Source of the DNA: Bacteroidales bacterium
Lineage (GTDB): Bacteria > Bacteroidota > Bacteroidia > Bacteroidales > UBA932
Direction: 5' to 3'
Length of the DNA: 44,524 nucleotides
Assembly (NCBI GenBank): GCA_024398295.1
Contig: JAKSJL010000008.1
Span: 1-44,524 of the forward strand
Of this stretch, positions 17,420-32,200 are shown piece by piece. Made by a program: the position numbers and the translations under genes. The notes below the pieces were generated by a model that saw only the letters and a program-made list of their open reading frames with translations, made no database searches and was not told where the DNA came from. Each line of letters starts with the position of its first letter. Within the stretch, counting starts at the first letter, position 1.

Positions 17420-18193
17420 CTATCTCAGCAAATCCTCCAGGGAGGTAGAACTGTCAGTCTTCGAATCCCTGTACTTGACGATCACAGGGCAGTAGAGATG
17501 GATACCTGCCTCTGCGCCAGGACCCTTGGTCACAGGACGCGAGCCAGCGACCACCACAGCGCCTTCCGGCACTACCATCTGGCCGTTCTCGTTGCGCCTT
17601 ATCCACTCGCCCGTAGTGGCATCGTAGATGGCTGTGGAGGCATTTATGATGACTCCCGTGCCTATCACCGCGTTCTCACGCACGATGGTACCCTCGTAGA
17701 TGCCGCAGTTTCCACCTATGAAGACATTGTCCTCAATGATCACCGGGAGCGCTCCGACAGGCTCCAGCACTCCACCTATCTGCGATGCCGCAGAAAGGTG
17801 CACGTGCTTGCCTATCTGCGCGCACGAGCCTACGAGCGCATGCGAGTCTATCATGGTGCCCTCATCCACATAGGCGCCCACATTCACGTAGGCAGGCGGC
17901 ATCATCACCACCGATGGGGCGAGAAACGCACCTCTGCGCACTGAGCTGCCCCCTGGCACTATCCTGACGCCATCCTCCACGGTGAACTTCCTCACTGGAT
18001 AGGTGTCCTTATCCAGAAAGCCTCCGGGCATCTCGGTGAGTCTTCCCAGTCTGAATCCAGACAGGATCACCTGCTTTACCTCCGGGTTCACCACCCATCC
18101 GTCCTCTGTCTTCTCGGCGACTCTGATCTCGCCATTCTCAAGCCCTTCCATCGTAGAGTCGAAGAGCTCTATCTGTCTCAAGATTTCTTCCAT
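17420..18193 (-). CDS. dapD: Tetrahydrodipicolinate N-succinyltransferase
   Basis: A 257-residue left-handed beta-helix transferase that moves succinyl from succinyl-CoA to tetrahydrodipicolinate. It matches E. coli DapD through most of its length: [10 protein letters not shown] and GWVV near the N-terminus, the acidic motif [16 protein letters not shown], then [14 protein letters not shown] and GGVLEP. Hexapeptide turns follow ([18 protein letters not shown]), and the C-terminal [14 protein letters not shown] matches LYCAVIVKKVDAKT. It is about 17 residues shorter at the N-terminus than the enterobacterial form. It shows that this organism uses the succinylase branch, not the acetylase or LL-DAP aminotransferase branch. 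Confidence 0.94.
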   Translation of the reverse strand: MEEILRQIELFDSTMEGLENGEIRVAEKTEDGWVVNPEVKQVILSGFRLGRLTEMPGGFLDKDTYPVRKFTVEDGVRIVPGGSSVRRGAFLAPSVVMMPPAYVNVGAYVDEGTMIDSHALVGSCAQIGKHVHLSAASQIGGVLEPVGALPVIIEDNVFIGGNCGIYEGTIVRENAVIGTGVIINASTAIYDATTGEWIRRNENGQMVVPEGAVVVAGSRPVTKGPGAEAGIHLYCPVIVKYRDSKTDSSTSLEDLLR

Positions 18194-18195
18194 GA

Positions 18196-19083
18196 TTAAA
18201 AAAGTTCAGCAAGTGTCTGTCTCATAATTTCTTCCGTCTCCTCAGTAGCTGGGTAGAGCGGCAGACGGAGGCTATTCTCCATGAGGCCCATCTGAGAAAG
18301 CGCGGCCTTCGCAGGGATAGGGTTCGACTCGATGAAGCAGTTCTTGAAGAGCGGCATGAGCTTGTAGTGAAGCTCGCGCGCCGTCTTCATATCGTCCTGC
18401 GCGAGCGCATTCACCAGCTTCACCATCCTCACAGGGTCGATATTCGACGCCACGCTGATCACGCCATCGGCGCCGGTCGCCATGAGCGAGAGGGTCTCGT
18501 CATCATTGCCACTCAGCACAGAGAACCCTTCAGGACGGTGGCGAAGGATCTGCGAGATCTGGCCATAGCGGCTTGATGCCTCCTTCACGGCCACGATGTT
18601 CTCCACCTCCTCGGCCAGCCTCAGAGTGGTCTCAGCCTCGATGTTCGAGCCCGTACGGCCGGGAACATTGTAAAGGACAATATCCTTGTCCGTCGACTCC
18701 GCCACGGCCTTGAAATACTCGAAAAGGCCCTTCTGGGTGGGTTTGTTGTAGTAAGGCACCACCACCAGGAACGCGTCGGGGCCGAAAGGCTCCAGCACCT
18801 TGATGCTCGCGATGGTCTGTGCCAATGAGTTCGTGCCGCCTCCCACGATCACAGGCTTTCCCTGCGAGTGCTCCTTGGTCACCTGAAGTATCTTTATCTT
18901 TTCCACATCGGTGAGGCATGGGGTCTCGCCCGTAGTGCCCAGAGGCACGAGGAAATGCGCTCCCGCTGCGACCTGACGGTCAGTGAGCTTGGCGACGGCG
19001 TCGTAGTCGACCGCGTCACCATTGTTCGTGAATGGTGTGAGCAAGGCTGTACCACAGCCCGCAAAATGTATATGGTCTGCCAT
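18196..19083 (-). CDS. dapA: 4-hydroxy-tetrahydrodipicolinate synthase
   Basis: A 295-residue TIM-barrel aldolase condensing pyruvate with aspartate semialdehyde. The Schiff-base Lys167 lies in AVKEAS, Tyr138 in LYNVPGRT, and GTTGE is at 49-53. Length is typical. It lies third from the end of the DAP operon, with 2 nt to dapD and 6 nt from dapB. The lysine-feedback residues at the dimer interface cannot be judged by eye. Confidence 0.96.
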   Translation of the reverse strand: MADHIHFAGCGTALLTPFTNNGDAVDYDAVAKLTDRQVAAGAHFLVPLGTTGETPCLTDVEKIKILQVTKEHSQGKPVIVGGGTNSLAQTIASIKVLEPFGPDAFLVVVPYYNKPTQKGLFEYFKAVAESTDKDIVLYNVPGRTGSNIEAETTLRLAEEVENIVAVKEASSRYGQISQILRHRPEGFSVLSGNDDETLSLMATGADGVISVASNIDPVRMVKLVNALAQDDMKTARELHYKLMPLFKNCFIESNPIPAKAALSQMGLMENSLRLPLYPATEETEEIMRQTLAELF

Positions 19084-19089
19084 AGTAGT

Positions 19090-19761
19090 CTAGATGTTGA
19101 AGATGATGTCCTTGAACTCGTGGACACCGTTTAGGTTTTCTGTACGGAGAGCTGCCTCCACTGCGCCTGCCGCGAATCCTTCCCTCGAGAAGGCCTCGTG
19201 AGTCAGGGTGATCCTGTCATTCGCGCCCTCGAAGCCGAGGGTGTGGATGCCTGGGATCTCGCCGCAACGGATGGAAGCGATGTCTGGGGCCGCGCCCATG
19301 TTTGCCTCCACAATGTCGGCAATGGACTTGGCGGTGCCACTTGGGCGATCCAGCTTGTGAGAGTGGTGCTTCTCCTCCACGAAGGCGCTGTACCCACCCG
19401 CGTCAGCGAGCATCTTCGAGAGATAGTCGGAGGCGGCGAAGAATACATTGACACCAATGGAGAAGTTTGAAGCATAGATCATGGTGGTGCCACACTTCTC
19501 GAAGCACGCCACTACCTCATCCTTGATGTCGTTCCAGCCGGTGGTACCTATTACCACAGCCTTGAAGTTCTCCGCAAGGAAAGCATAGTTCTCCCTGAAG
19601 GCCGCTGGGGTGGTAAAGTCAATGCACACGCACTCCTTCGCCACTGCAGGATCCACGCTCTTTATGTCTTCACTGGCACAGACGCACTCTATGCCTCTGA
19701 GTCTTAGGTTGTTCTCTACCATATGGCCCATCTTGCCATATCCTGATATGATGACTTTCAT
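19090..19761 (-). CDS. dapB: 4-hydroxy-tetrahydrodipicolinate reductase (short form)
   Basis: A 223-residue Rossmann-fold reductase making tetrahydrodipicolinate with NAD(P)H. The nucleotide motif GYGKMG (7-12), GTTGW (72-76), ASNFSIGVN (97-105), the catalytic HHSHK (132-136) and DRPSGTA (138-144) are present. It is clearly shorter than the E. coli enzyme (273). The shortening lies between the first strand and CIDFT, where part of the usual nucleotide-binding half is missing, as is common in Bacteroidota. It is 2 nt downstream of lysC. Confidence 0.93.
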   Translation of the reverse strand: MKVIISGYGKMGHMVENNLRLRGIECVCASEDIKSVDPAVAKECVCIDFTTPAAFRENYAFLAENFKAVVIGTTGWNDIKDEVVACFEKCGTTMIYASNFSIGVNVFFAASDYLSKMLADAGGYSAFVEEKHHSHKLDRPSGTAKSIADIVEANMGAAPDIASIRCGEIPGIHTLGFEGANDRITLTHEAFSREGFAAGAVEAALRTENLNGVHEFKDIIFNI

Positions 19762-19763
19762 AG

Positions 19764-21119
19764 CTACTCGAAAAGTGAATGGTGAATACTGTTCACGGAC
19801 TCGATGAGCACGGCTCTGTCGACGACCACTGAAATATTGATATAGGATGCGCCCTGTGAGATCATGTAGAGCTTCTTTCCTCTGAGTGCCTCAAGCATCT
19901 TCTGCATCAGGCCCTCGATGTTCACAAGGTTCTTTCCGATGACGGAGATCTGCGATTTGTCGCCATCCATCTCGACATCAGCGAACTCTGAAAGCTCCTT
20001 CACGACCTTCTCGATGTTCTTCGGATGCTGGTCACAGGTGACTGAGATGTTCGCCTCGGTGGTGCTGATAAGGTCCACGGAGACATTGTTCCTGCTGAAG
20101 ATGTCGAATACCTTGGAAAGGAAGCCGGAAGCGTCGATCATCTTCGTGGTGAAGATGTTGATGACCTGGATATTCTCCTTGAATGAAACTGACTTCACGC
20201 TGTCCTCAGCGGTCGCGGTCTCGATGATGAGGGTGCCGGAACCTGCTGGATTCATGGAGTTCAGCACATAGATAGGGATGTTCTCGCGCACAGCAGGCTC
20301 GATGGTGAGAGGATGTAGCACCTTGGCGCCGAAATGCGCCATCTCGGCTGCCTCCTCGAAGGAGATGGTGTCGAGCTTTCTCGCGCCCTTAACCACTCTA
20401 GGATCTGCAGTGAGTACTCCGTCCACGTCGGTCCAGATCTCGATAGCCTCCACATTCATGGCCATGCCGATAAGGGATGCGGTATAGTCAGAGCCGCCTC
20501 TGCCGAGCACCGAAGGCATGCCCTCGACGTCGCTGGCGATGAAACCCTGGGTGATGACCGCCTTATGGCTCTTCATGGCGGCGCCTACCACCTCTGGCAC
20601 CAGCTCACAGATACGCTCGCTCTGAGGCTCACCCTTCATGAGGTCGCCCGCAGTGATGATCATCTTTCGTGCATCAAGCCACTCGGTGCTGATGCCTTTC
20701 GCATTCAGGGCGTAGCTGATGATGGTCGAAGAGAGCAGCTCACCGTTTGACACGATGAAGGCCCTGCTTCTGTCGCTGAGCTCGCCCAGAGCGCAGACTG
20801 CGATGACGAACTGCTCGAGCTCGTCACAGATCTCATTCACTCCGGAGATGGCAGGAAGCATGTAGCCTGCATTACCCTCAAGGAGCTCGTCCACGGTCAC
20901 CACGTGCCTCTCACGCAGCTCCGAAAGGAGCGCCATCGCGCTCTTGTGGTCCTTGCGGGCCGCTGTATCCGCTATCTTGTAGAGGAGGTCAGTCACTCCT
21001 GACATTGCGGAAACGACCACCACAGGCTGTTTGTCGACCTTCGATCCAATGATGTCGATGGTCCTGGAAATCGCTTCTTTGCCGGCGACGGATGTGCCGC
21101 CGAATTTCATTACAATCAT
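19764..21119 (-). CDS. lysC: Aspartokinase (monofunctional, lysine-type)
   Basis: A 451-residue enzyme phosphorylating aspartate, the first step to lysine, threonine and methionine. The N-terminal kinase motif is KFGGTS (5-10), with LGRGGSDYTA near 240 and DVDGVLTADPRVV near 262. Two C-terminal ACT domains (about 305-451) bind lysine or another effector. There is no fused homoserine dehydrogenase, unlike the ThrA-type enzymes. The length and placement in a dap operon match E. coli LysC. A tiny 2-nt gap to dapB and 7 nt from dapE indicate one transcript. Confidence 0.94.
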   Translation of the reverse strand: MIVMKFGGTSVAGKEAISRTIDIIGSKVDKQPVVVVSAMSGVTDLLYKIADTAARKDHKSAMALLSELRERHVVTVDELLEGNAGYMLPAISGVNEICDELEQFVIAVCALGELSDRSRAFIVSNGELLSSTIISYALNAKGISTEWLDARKMIITAGDLMKGEPQSERICELVPEVVGAAMKSHKAVITQGFIASDVEGMPSVLGRGGSDYTASLIGMAMNVEAIEIWTDVDGVLTADPRVVKGARKLDTISFEEAAEMAHFGAKVLHPLTIEPAVRENIPIYVLNSMNPAGSGTLIIETATAEDSVKSVSFKENIQVINIFTTKMIDASGFLSKVFDIFSRNNVSVDLISTTEANISVTCDQHPKNIEKVVKELSEFADVEMDGDKSQISVIGKNLVNIEGLMQKMLEALRGKKLYMISQGASYINISVVVDRAVLIESVNSIHHSLFE

Positions 21120-21126
21120 AGTTCGT

Positions 21127-22155
21127 TTATATATTTTTCAAAGTTTCAAACATTCTTACATACTGGTCACGCGCCTGCTCCAGCTCAGAGAGGGTGATCT
21201 GCTCCTCTGGCCTGTGCGCGACGAGTATGGACCCTGGTCCGCAGAGTATCCTCTGGGGGAAGTTCGTGAGCTGAGGGGCATCGCTGCCGAAAGCCACAGT
21301 CTTTGTAGGGAAACCCTCCAGGGTGGTGTAGCTCATAGGAGTGTCACCGCCGAGGGCTTCAAACTCAAGCCTAGGGCGCCCATCTACCTGCCCCATGGCC
21401 TCAGCCTGCTCGCGCACGAACGCCTCTATCAGGCTGTCCGACGCAAAGGTGGTTCTGAAGTAGAGCCTGCACTCCAGGCTCTCGCTGAGTATGTTCTGAG
21501 GGTTGTCACTGGAAAGCTTGCCAATGTTCCAGGTAGTAGGGCCGAGCTGCCCATCCTCCGGCCACTGATGGGCCTTCAGGCGCTCCAGGAAGGCAGAAAA
21601 GTTCATCACGGCACTCTCTCCCATCTCGGGATAGCCGGAGTGGAAGGCTCGGCCGTGGAAGGTCAGGCGGAAGGCCTTCGTGCCCTTGCTGGCACTCACC
21701 ATGCAGCCGTCGGTCGGCTCGCCGACGATCACGACGCGGCCGCCAGGGTGCTGCGTGCGGAAGGCCTTGGCTCCGAAGGAGCCCGTCTCCTCGCCGCTGA
21801 GCAGCAGGAGGCCGAAGCCGCTGTGCCCTCGCGCCTCGAGCTCCAGACACGCGCTGTAAAGCGCGAATATCTGGCCCTTCGCGTCGCAGGTTCCGCGGCC
21901 TCTGAAGACGGTCTGTCCGTCCTCTTGCTCCACCTTTGGAGCGATATAAGGAGGGACGGTGTCCATATGCGAGCAGAACACTATCTCGGGCTCGCCCCAG
22001 CAGAAGAAAAGGTTCTCGGTACCGTCTCCGACCTCGAAACGCTCAAGGGTGCATCCAGGCGTCTTCAAGGTCTTCGCGAGATGCTCTGACAGTGTCCTCT
22101 CCCCGCCGGAAGTGGACTCAATCCCAAGCATGTCCATGAATAGTTCGATATTCAT
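21127..22155 (-). CDS. M20-family deacylase, probable N-succinyl-diaminopimelate desuccinylase
   Basis: A 342-residue di-zinc M20 peptidase. Metal and catalytic residues are in place: His63 and Asp65 (SHMDTVP), Asp91 (GTCDAKG), Glu122/Glu123 (GEETGS), Glu146 (GEPTD) and a C-terminal His in LVAHRPEEQI. The family includes DapE, ArgE and N-acetylcitrulline deacetylase, and sequence alone does not separate them. As first gene of an operon otherwise devoted to diaminopimelate, desuccinylation of N-succinyl-LL-DAP is the best assignment. It starts 20 nt after an attenuator terminator. Confidence 0.82.
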   Translation of the reverse strand: MNIELFMDMLGIESTSGGERTLSEHLAKTLKTPGCTLERFEVGDGTENLFFCWGEPEIVFCSHMDTVPPYIAPKVEQEDGQTVFRGRGTCDAKGQIFALYSACLELEARGHSGFGLLLLSGEETGSFGAKAFRTQHPGGRVVIVGEPTDGCMVSASKGTKAFRLTFHGRAFHSGYPEMGESAVMNFSAFLERLKAHQWPEDGQLGPTTWNIGKLSSDNPQNILSESLECRLYFRTTFASDSLIEAFVREQAEAMGQVDGRPRLEFEALGGDTPMSYTTLEGFPTKTVAFGSDAPQLTNFPQRILCGPGSILVAHRPEEQITLSELEQARDQYVRMFETLKNI

Positions 22156-22174
22156 AAGTCAAATTCGTGTCAAC

Positions 22175-22210
22175 AAAAAAAAGAAGGCGAACCGCCGGGG
22201 CTCGCCTTCT
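22175..22210 (-). terminator. Attenuator terminator in the leader of the lysine operon
   Basis: On the minus strand GAAGGCGA and TCGCCTTC form a perfect 8-bp stem (plus one A:T) around an 11-nt GC-rich loop, followed by eight T. It lies between the promoter at 22333-22363 and the first gene at 22155, so transcription must pass it to reach dapE. The loop bases 22192-22201 are complementary to 22254-22263 in the leader-peptide coding region. Confidence 0.88.
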
Positions 22211-22239
22211 CGTATCTTTCTTCGCTTTTTCAGTTCAGA

Positions 22240-22314
22240 TTACTTCATAGAGGACCCCGGCAGACTGCACACCTGCTTCTTGCACTTGGAATCCTGCTTT
22301 ATGAAAGACATCAT
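22240..22314 (-). CDS. Lysine-rich leader peptide of the dap/lysC operon attenuator
   Basis: A 24-codon frame (ATG ATG start, TAA stop) begins about 12 nt after the predicted transcription start. It encodes MMSFIKQDSKCKK followed by QVCSLPGSSMK. Five of 24 residues are lysine, three of them clustered at codons 10, 12 and 13, where slow charging of tRNA-Lys would stall a ribosome. A stalled ribosome would cover 22288-22295, the arm that otherwise pairs with 22251-22258, and leave 22254-22263 free to pair with the terminator loop. This is the geometry of his, trp and thr leader peptides. It is too short for usual gene callers. An alternative start is the second ATG. There is no Shine-Dalgarno sequence, as usual here. 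Confidence 0.75.
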   Translation of the reverse strand: MMSFIKQDSKCKKQVCSLPGSSMK

Positions 22315-22332
22315 ATCTATAACTGATTTCTG

Positions 22333-22363
22333 CAAATGTAAAGATTATTTCTTGCTTTCCAAA
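22333..22363 (-). promoter_or_regulatory. Promoter of the lysine biosynthesis operon
   Basis: On the minus strand TTTG (22360-22363) and TACATTTG (22333-22340) are separated by 19 nt, an exact fit to the Bacteroidota consensus. The predicted start near 22326 gives a leader of about 170 nt before dapE. Confidence 0.78.
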
Positions 22364-22392
22364 CTTTTGCCTAAAAAATTTTAGTAAAAAGT

Positions 22393-23874
22393 TTAGTTCA
22401 TCTTGTATGGCTGTCTGTAAACCCAGGTGTCGCGCTTGTAGTTCTTCATGTCCTCCCAGAACTGATCGCCGTCGTGAACAGTGGTGGTCTTGTCATTGAA
22501 CACTACTACAGGCTTGGTCTCAGGGTTGTAAACCTCCCAGCTGAACTTCTTGGTGTTTGGAACGCCGTCCTTTGCGAATGATACCCATACGTCGCTCATG
22601 AAGTCAGCCATCTCGTAGCAAGACTTGTCGCAGCCTACCATGAAGCGGCCGAGCCAGATGTTGTTGAATACGAATGGCATCTCTACGCAGTGGTTTGTAG
22701 CGAAGGTGTCATCCATGTGTGGAGATGGCTTAGCGAATACATAGAGGTACTGCTTGGTGTCACCGAGCTCGTAACGGATGTCAGCATTCTTGTAAACACC
22801 GTTGAGCATACCATACTCAGCATAGTTGCAGCCGATGATGGTAGGGATACCCTTTGAGATCTCTGCCACGCGTGGATCTGTAGGCTGGTAAGGGATGAAG
22901 TCACCGTCAAACACAGGACCGAACCACATACCGGCACCATAGATACGATAGAAGAAATTCTCAGGATTCTTCTCACATACTACCTCTGTAGCTGCAGCGA
23001 GGAGCTCAGAGTAAGGGATCTCCTGGATCTTGTCGATGGTCTTCTCGTTGAGGCCGAGTCTAGCTACGATAGCATTTGCCATCTCCTTAGCTCTATCCTG
23101 CTCCATGAAGTTGATCATTGAACCACTCTCGATGATACCCTTGTTGAAGAGGCCCTTTGCAGAAGGGGCTACGAGCATGCTGTTCACCTTGCCGCCACCA
23201 CCTGACTGACCGAAGATGGTCACATTGTCAGGATCGCCACCGAAAGCCTCGATGTTCTTGTTTACCCACTCGAGTGCCTTTACGATATCGAGAAGGCCTA
23301 CATTTCCTGAATACTTGTACTTCTCGCCGAAGTCAGAGATATCCATGAAACCGAGAACGTTGAGTCTGTGGTTGAGGTTCACGAGGACTACATCCTTCTT
23401 TGCGAGGTTTGTTCCATCGTAGAAAGGAAGCTCACTACCTGCACCCATTGCATAGCCACCACCATGGAGCCATACCATTACTGGACGCTTCTTGCCGTCG
23501 TTGATGCCCTTGGTCCATACATTAAGGAACTGGCAGTCGTCTGACTGAGTACCATCGTCCCACTGATAGAGGAATGCCTCACAGTCATCCTCCCAGGTCT
23601 TTCTAGGAGCCTGGTGGCACTGTGCGCCATAGTAGAGAGCGGTCTGTACGCCCTCCCAGCTGTCTGGGTCCTGAGGGGCCTCGAAGCGGTTTGCCTTGGC
23701 ATACTGGATGCCCTTGAAGGTGTAGATACCATCCTCGATATAGCCAGATACGGTACCGTAGGTGGTCTTCACGAGAGCGGATGTGCTGTCACAGATGAGG
23801 CTGTGCTCCTCTGTGCCACAGCAGCATGCAGCGACCATGAGGCCCGCTGCTGCGATTGAAAGAATCTTGTTCAT
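22393..23874 (-). CDS. Type-B carboxylesterase lipoprotein
   Basis: A 493-residue alpha/beta hydrolase of the carboxylesterase/cholinesterase family, taken from the ATG at 23874 (another in-frame ATG lies two codons upstream). The signal peptide ends VAACC, a lipobox, so it is probably lipid-anchored. The oxyanion motif HGGG (137-140), nucleophile elbow FGQSGGGG with Ser224, and a downstream His in TNHCVEMPF are present. SEDCLYLN-like QSDDCQFLNVW at about 110-120 is the family marker. Such enzymes cleave carboxylic esters of small or aromatic alcohols. It is last in the HTCS-esterase-carboxylesterase transcript and is probably part of the same uptake locus. Substrate unknown. Confidence 0.87.
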   Translation of the reverse strand: MNKILSIAAAGLMVAACCCGTEEHSLICDSTSALVKTTYGTVSGYIEDGIYTFKGIQYAKANRFEAPQDPDSWEGVQTALYYGAQCHQAPRKTWEDDCEAFLYQWDDGTQSDDCQFLNVWTKGINDGKKRPVMVWLHGGGYAMGAGSELPFYDGTNLAKKDVVLVNLNHRLNVLGFMDISDFGEKYKYSGNVGLLDIVKALEWVNKNIEAFGGDPDNVTIFGQSGGGGKVNSMLVAPSAKGLFNKGIIESGSMINFMEQDRAKEMANAIVARLGLNEKTIDKIQEIPYSELLAAATEVVCEKNPENFFYRIYGAGMWFGPVFDGDFIPYQPTDPRVAEISKGIPTIIGCNYAEYGMLNGVYKNADIRYELGDTKQYLYVFAKPSPHMDDTFATNHCVEMPFVFNNIWLGRFMVGCDKSCYEMADFMSDVWVSFAKDGVPNTKKFSWEVYNPETKPVVVFNDKTTTVHDGDQFWEDMKNYKRDTWVYRQPYKMN

Positions 23875-23899
23875 AATCACTTATATCTGTATTGTTTGA

Positions 23900-29031
<5,132 letters not shown>

Positions 29032-29035
29032 ATCA

Positions 29036-29043
29036 CAAAAATA
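29036..29043 (-). promoter_or_regulatory. -7 element (TATTTTTG) very close to the HTCS start
   Basis: TATTTTTG on the minus strand matches TAnnTTTG but ends only 4 nt before the ATG. If used, the HTCS messenger would be leaderless or nearly so. No better -7 match is seen in the gap. Confidence 0.35.
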
Positions 29044-29150
29044 CGATTTTAAGTCGTTTTATCCCAAGCATATTGTATTCAAATGGCGATATTTGGATTT
29101 ATATGATAGTATTTAAACGATTTTGACACATTAATCGATAGCAGACAAAT

Positions 29151-29158
29151 TAACTTTG
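29151..29158 (+). promoter_or_regulatory. -7 element (TAACTTTG) of the susC operon
   Basis: TAACTTTG matches TAnnTTTG, with TTTTGACA upstream at 29121-29128 at a spacing somewhat longer than usual. This would leave an untranslated leader of about 70 nt containing the dyad TGGTATAATACCA (29189-29201). A poor -33 region is expected for an HTCS-activated promoter. Confidence 0.5.
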
Positions 29159-29236
29159 CAATGGGATTAAACCACCCATAATTAATAATGGTATAATACC
29201 ACAACAAACAATATTATTTCACCAAAACAAATCATC

Positions 29237-32200
29237 ATGAAAAGTCTATTTCCAAGACTCAGCACTGTTCTGATGGCTTTCATGCTCATGTTCTCAACAT
29301 CAGCATTTGCACAGAACAAAATCAGCGGTACAGTCGTTGATGAGACAGGTTTGGCAGTTATCGGCGCAGGTGTTGTCCAGAAGGGCACATCAAACGGCGT
29401 TGCTACTGACCTTGACGGAAACTTCACAATCAACGTTCCTGAGGGAGCGATGCTTGAGATTTCTTTCCTTAACTTCAATACCCAGGTACTTCCTGCAAAG
29501 GACGGCATGAAGGTCGTTCTCGTAGAAGACACCGAATCACTCGAGGAGGTTGTCGTTGTAGGTTACGGTGTCCAGAAGAAGAGCGACCTCACCGGTGCTA
29601 TCTCTTCAGTGAAGGACAATGACCTCCAGGCTAGAACCATCACTTCTCCTGAGAGCGCACTCCAGGGAAAGACCGCAGGTGTTCAGCTCTTCAGCTCATC
29701 TGCTCGTCCTGGTGCTTCACCTACCGTACGCATCCGTGGTATTTCTTCAAACGGTTCTTCTGACCCTCTCTATGTAGTGGATGGACAGATCACCAACAGC
29801 ATCTCAAACATCGACCCTAACGATATCCAGTCAATGGAGGTTCTCAAGGACGGTGCTTCTGCAGCTATCTATGGTGCACGTGCTGGTAACGGTGTCATCC
29901 TCATCACCACCAAGAAGGGTTCAGGTGACGGCCACATCGGTTACGAGATGCAGCTCACCGCTCAGTCTCTCGGCAAGATTCCTGAGATCATGAACGCGAA
30001 GGAATACATCCAGTACTACATCGAGGACGGTCGTTTCACACAGGACTTCATCAACCAGAGATGGGATGGCAAGACTGACACAAACTGGGTTTCTGAACTC
30101 TTCGAGACCTCTTTTGTTCAGCGCCACAGCGTGAAGTTCGACGCTTCAAATGACAAGGGTGCCATCTACGCTTCACTCTCATACCTCAACAACAACGGTA
30201 TGTTTGTAGGTGACGAGGATACCTTCGAGCGTATCACCGGTATGCTCAACGCTTCATGGAAGATCAAGCCTTGGCTCGAGATCTCTTCTAACAACCAGCT
30301 CAACACCTATAAGGTAAGAGAGGTTTCAGAGCGTGCAAGCGACTCAAATGCAGAGTCTGAGAACGCATTCCTCTCAGCTATCCAGCTTGACCCTCTTACT
30401 CCTGTGAAGTACTCAGAGAGCAACCTCCCTGCATTCATGAAGGCATACCTCGCAGAAGGAAAGAACCTTCTCCACGATGCACAGGGCAACTACTTCGCTA
30501 TCTCTCAGGTAAATGACTGTGAGAACATCAACCCTCTCATCCTCAGAGATGCAAGACACACTGAAGTGGCTGGTATGTCATTCAGCGGTACCACCGCTCT
30601 CAACTTCAAGCCTTTCAAGGGCTTCACCTTCACCTCACGTGTCAGCTACCGTTTCCGTCAGAGCTCTTCTTACGGTTACACAAATGACTACTACGCAAAC
30701 ACTTACAAGCACCAGGAGTACATGACTCTCTCTGCTTCTGTAAATGTTCCTTCTTACTATCAGGTAGAGAACTTCGCAAACTACATGACCAAGATCGGTG
30801 ATCACAACTTGACAGCGATGGCCGGTATGTCATATAGCCAGAACAAGAACTACAACGTAGCTGCTTCTATCTCTGGTTCAGAGAGCGACTTCGGTGTAAC
30901 CAAGGACGACCCTCTCTTCTACTTCTTCCAGTTCGCTACCCCTTCAGCATCAAAGACCATCTCAGGTGGTGAGGCTATCTACCAGAGAAACCTCTCATAC
31001 TATGGCCGTCTCGGTTGGAGCTACAAGAACCGTTATATGGCTCAGGTATCTCTCCGTGCAGATGCTGCTGACTCATCAGTCCTTCCTATGGAGAATCGCT
31101 GGGGTTACTTCCCTGCAGCCTCATTCGGTTGGACCCTCTCAGAGGAGCCATTCATGGAGGGTGTAAAGAACTATCTCCCTTACCTCAAGCTCCGCGCAAG
31201 CTGGGGACAGAACGGTTCTACAGCTAACCTTAACTCTTACGGATATGCATCCGTTATCGGTTCTGCAGGTATCTACCCTATCGGTAACAGCACTGTCTAC
31301 TACCCTGTAAACAAGCCTACAGCTACTGGTAACAATGGTCTCAAGTGGGAGACTTCAGAGCAGTTCAATGTCGGTGTTGATACTCGTTTCTTCAACAACA
31401 AGCTCACCATCACCGCTGACTGGTTCCTCAAGAAGACCAAGGACCTCCTTGTAGCAGGTTTCACTCCTTCTACCCTCATCGGTGTTACTGCATCACCTCT
31501 TAACGCAGGTAATGTAAACAACAGCGGTTTCGAGCTTGAGCTCGGATGGCAGGATCAGATCGGTGACTTCAACTATGGTATCCGCGCAAACGCAGCTACC
31601 CTCAAGAACGTTGTTACCTACCTCCACCCTGCACTTGAGAACGGTATCGACGGTGTTACCTACAGATTCTCTCCTATCACCAAGTTCGAGAAGGGATACC
31701 CTGCATGGCACTACTATGGATACAAGTTCATCGGTGTTGACCCTTCAAACGGAGAGGCTCTCTTCGAGGATGTCAACAAGGATGGTGTAGTCAGCGCAGC
31801 TGACAAGACCGACCTCGGTTCAGGTATTCCTAAGGTTAACTACGGTCTTACACTCACTGCTGGCTGGAAGAACTTCGACGTAATCGTATTCGGTAGCGGT
31901 GCTGCTGGTCACCAGATCTTCTGCGCCCTCAACCGTGTGGACTACGCTGTCAACAAGCTCACCGCACTCACCAACGACCGTTGGACTCCTAGCCACACAA
32001 ATGCTACAAACCCTCGCGCCGGTGCTTCTACCCAGACAGACTGGATGCAGTCAAGCGCTTCAGTATTCTCAGGAAACTACTTCAAGATCAAGCAGATCCA
32101 GCTTGGTTACACTCTTCCTAAGACTGTTTCTGAGGTTATCAAGATCAGCAACGCAAGAGTATACGTATCTCTCGAGGACTACTTCACCTTCACCAAGTAT

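Noticed and set aside
21031-22089. Plus-strand open frame of 352 codons opposite the dapE-like gene
   Set aside because: It is antisense to a gene with all M20 motifs and shows no family resemblance. Long antisense frames arise from the biased codon use of these genes. The same applies to 27184-28086 and 26153-26875 opposite the HTCS.
22156-22330. Lysine (L-box) riboswitch upstream of dapE
   Set aside because: The leader is about 170 nt, its first half is taken by a Lys-rich reading frame, and I see no L-box core. The simple three-helix attenuator explains the sequence better.
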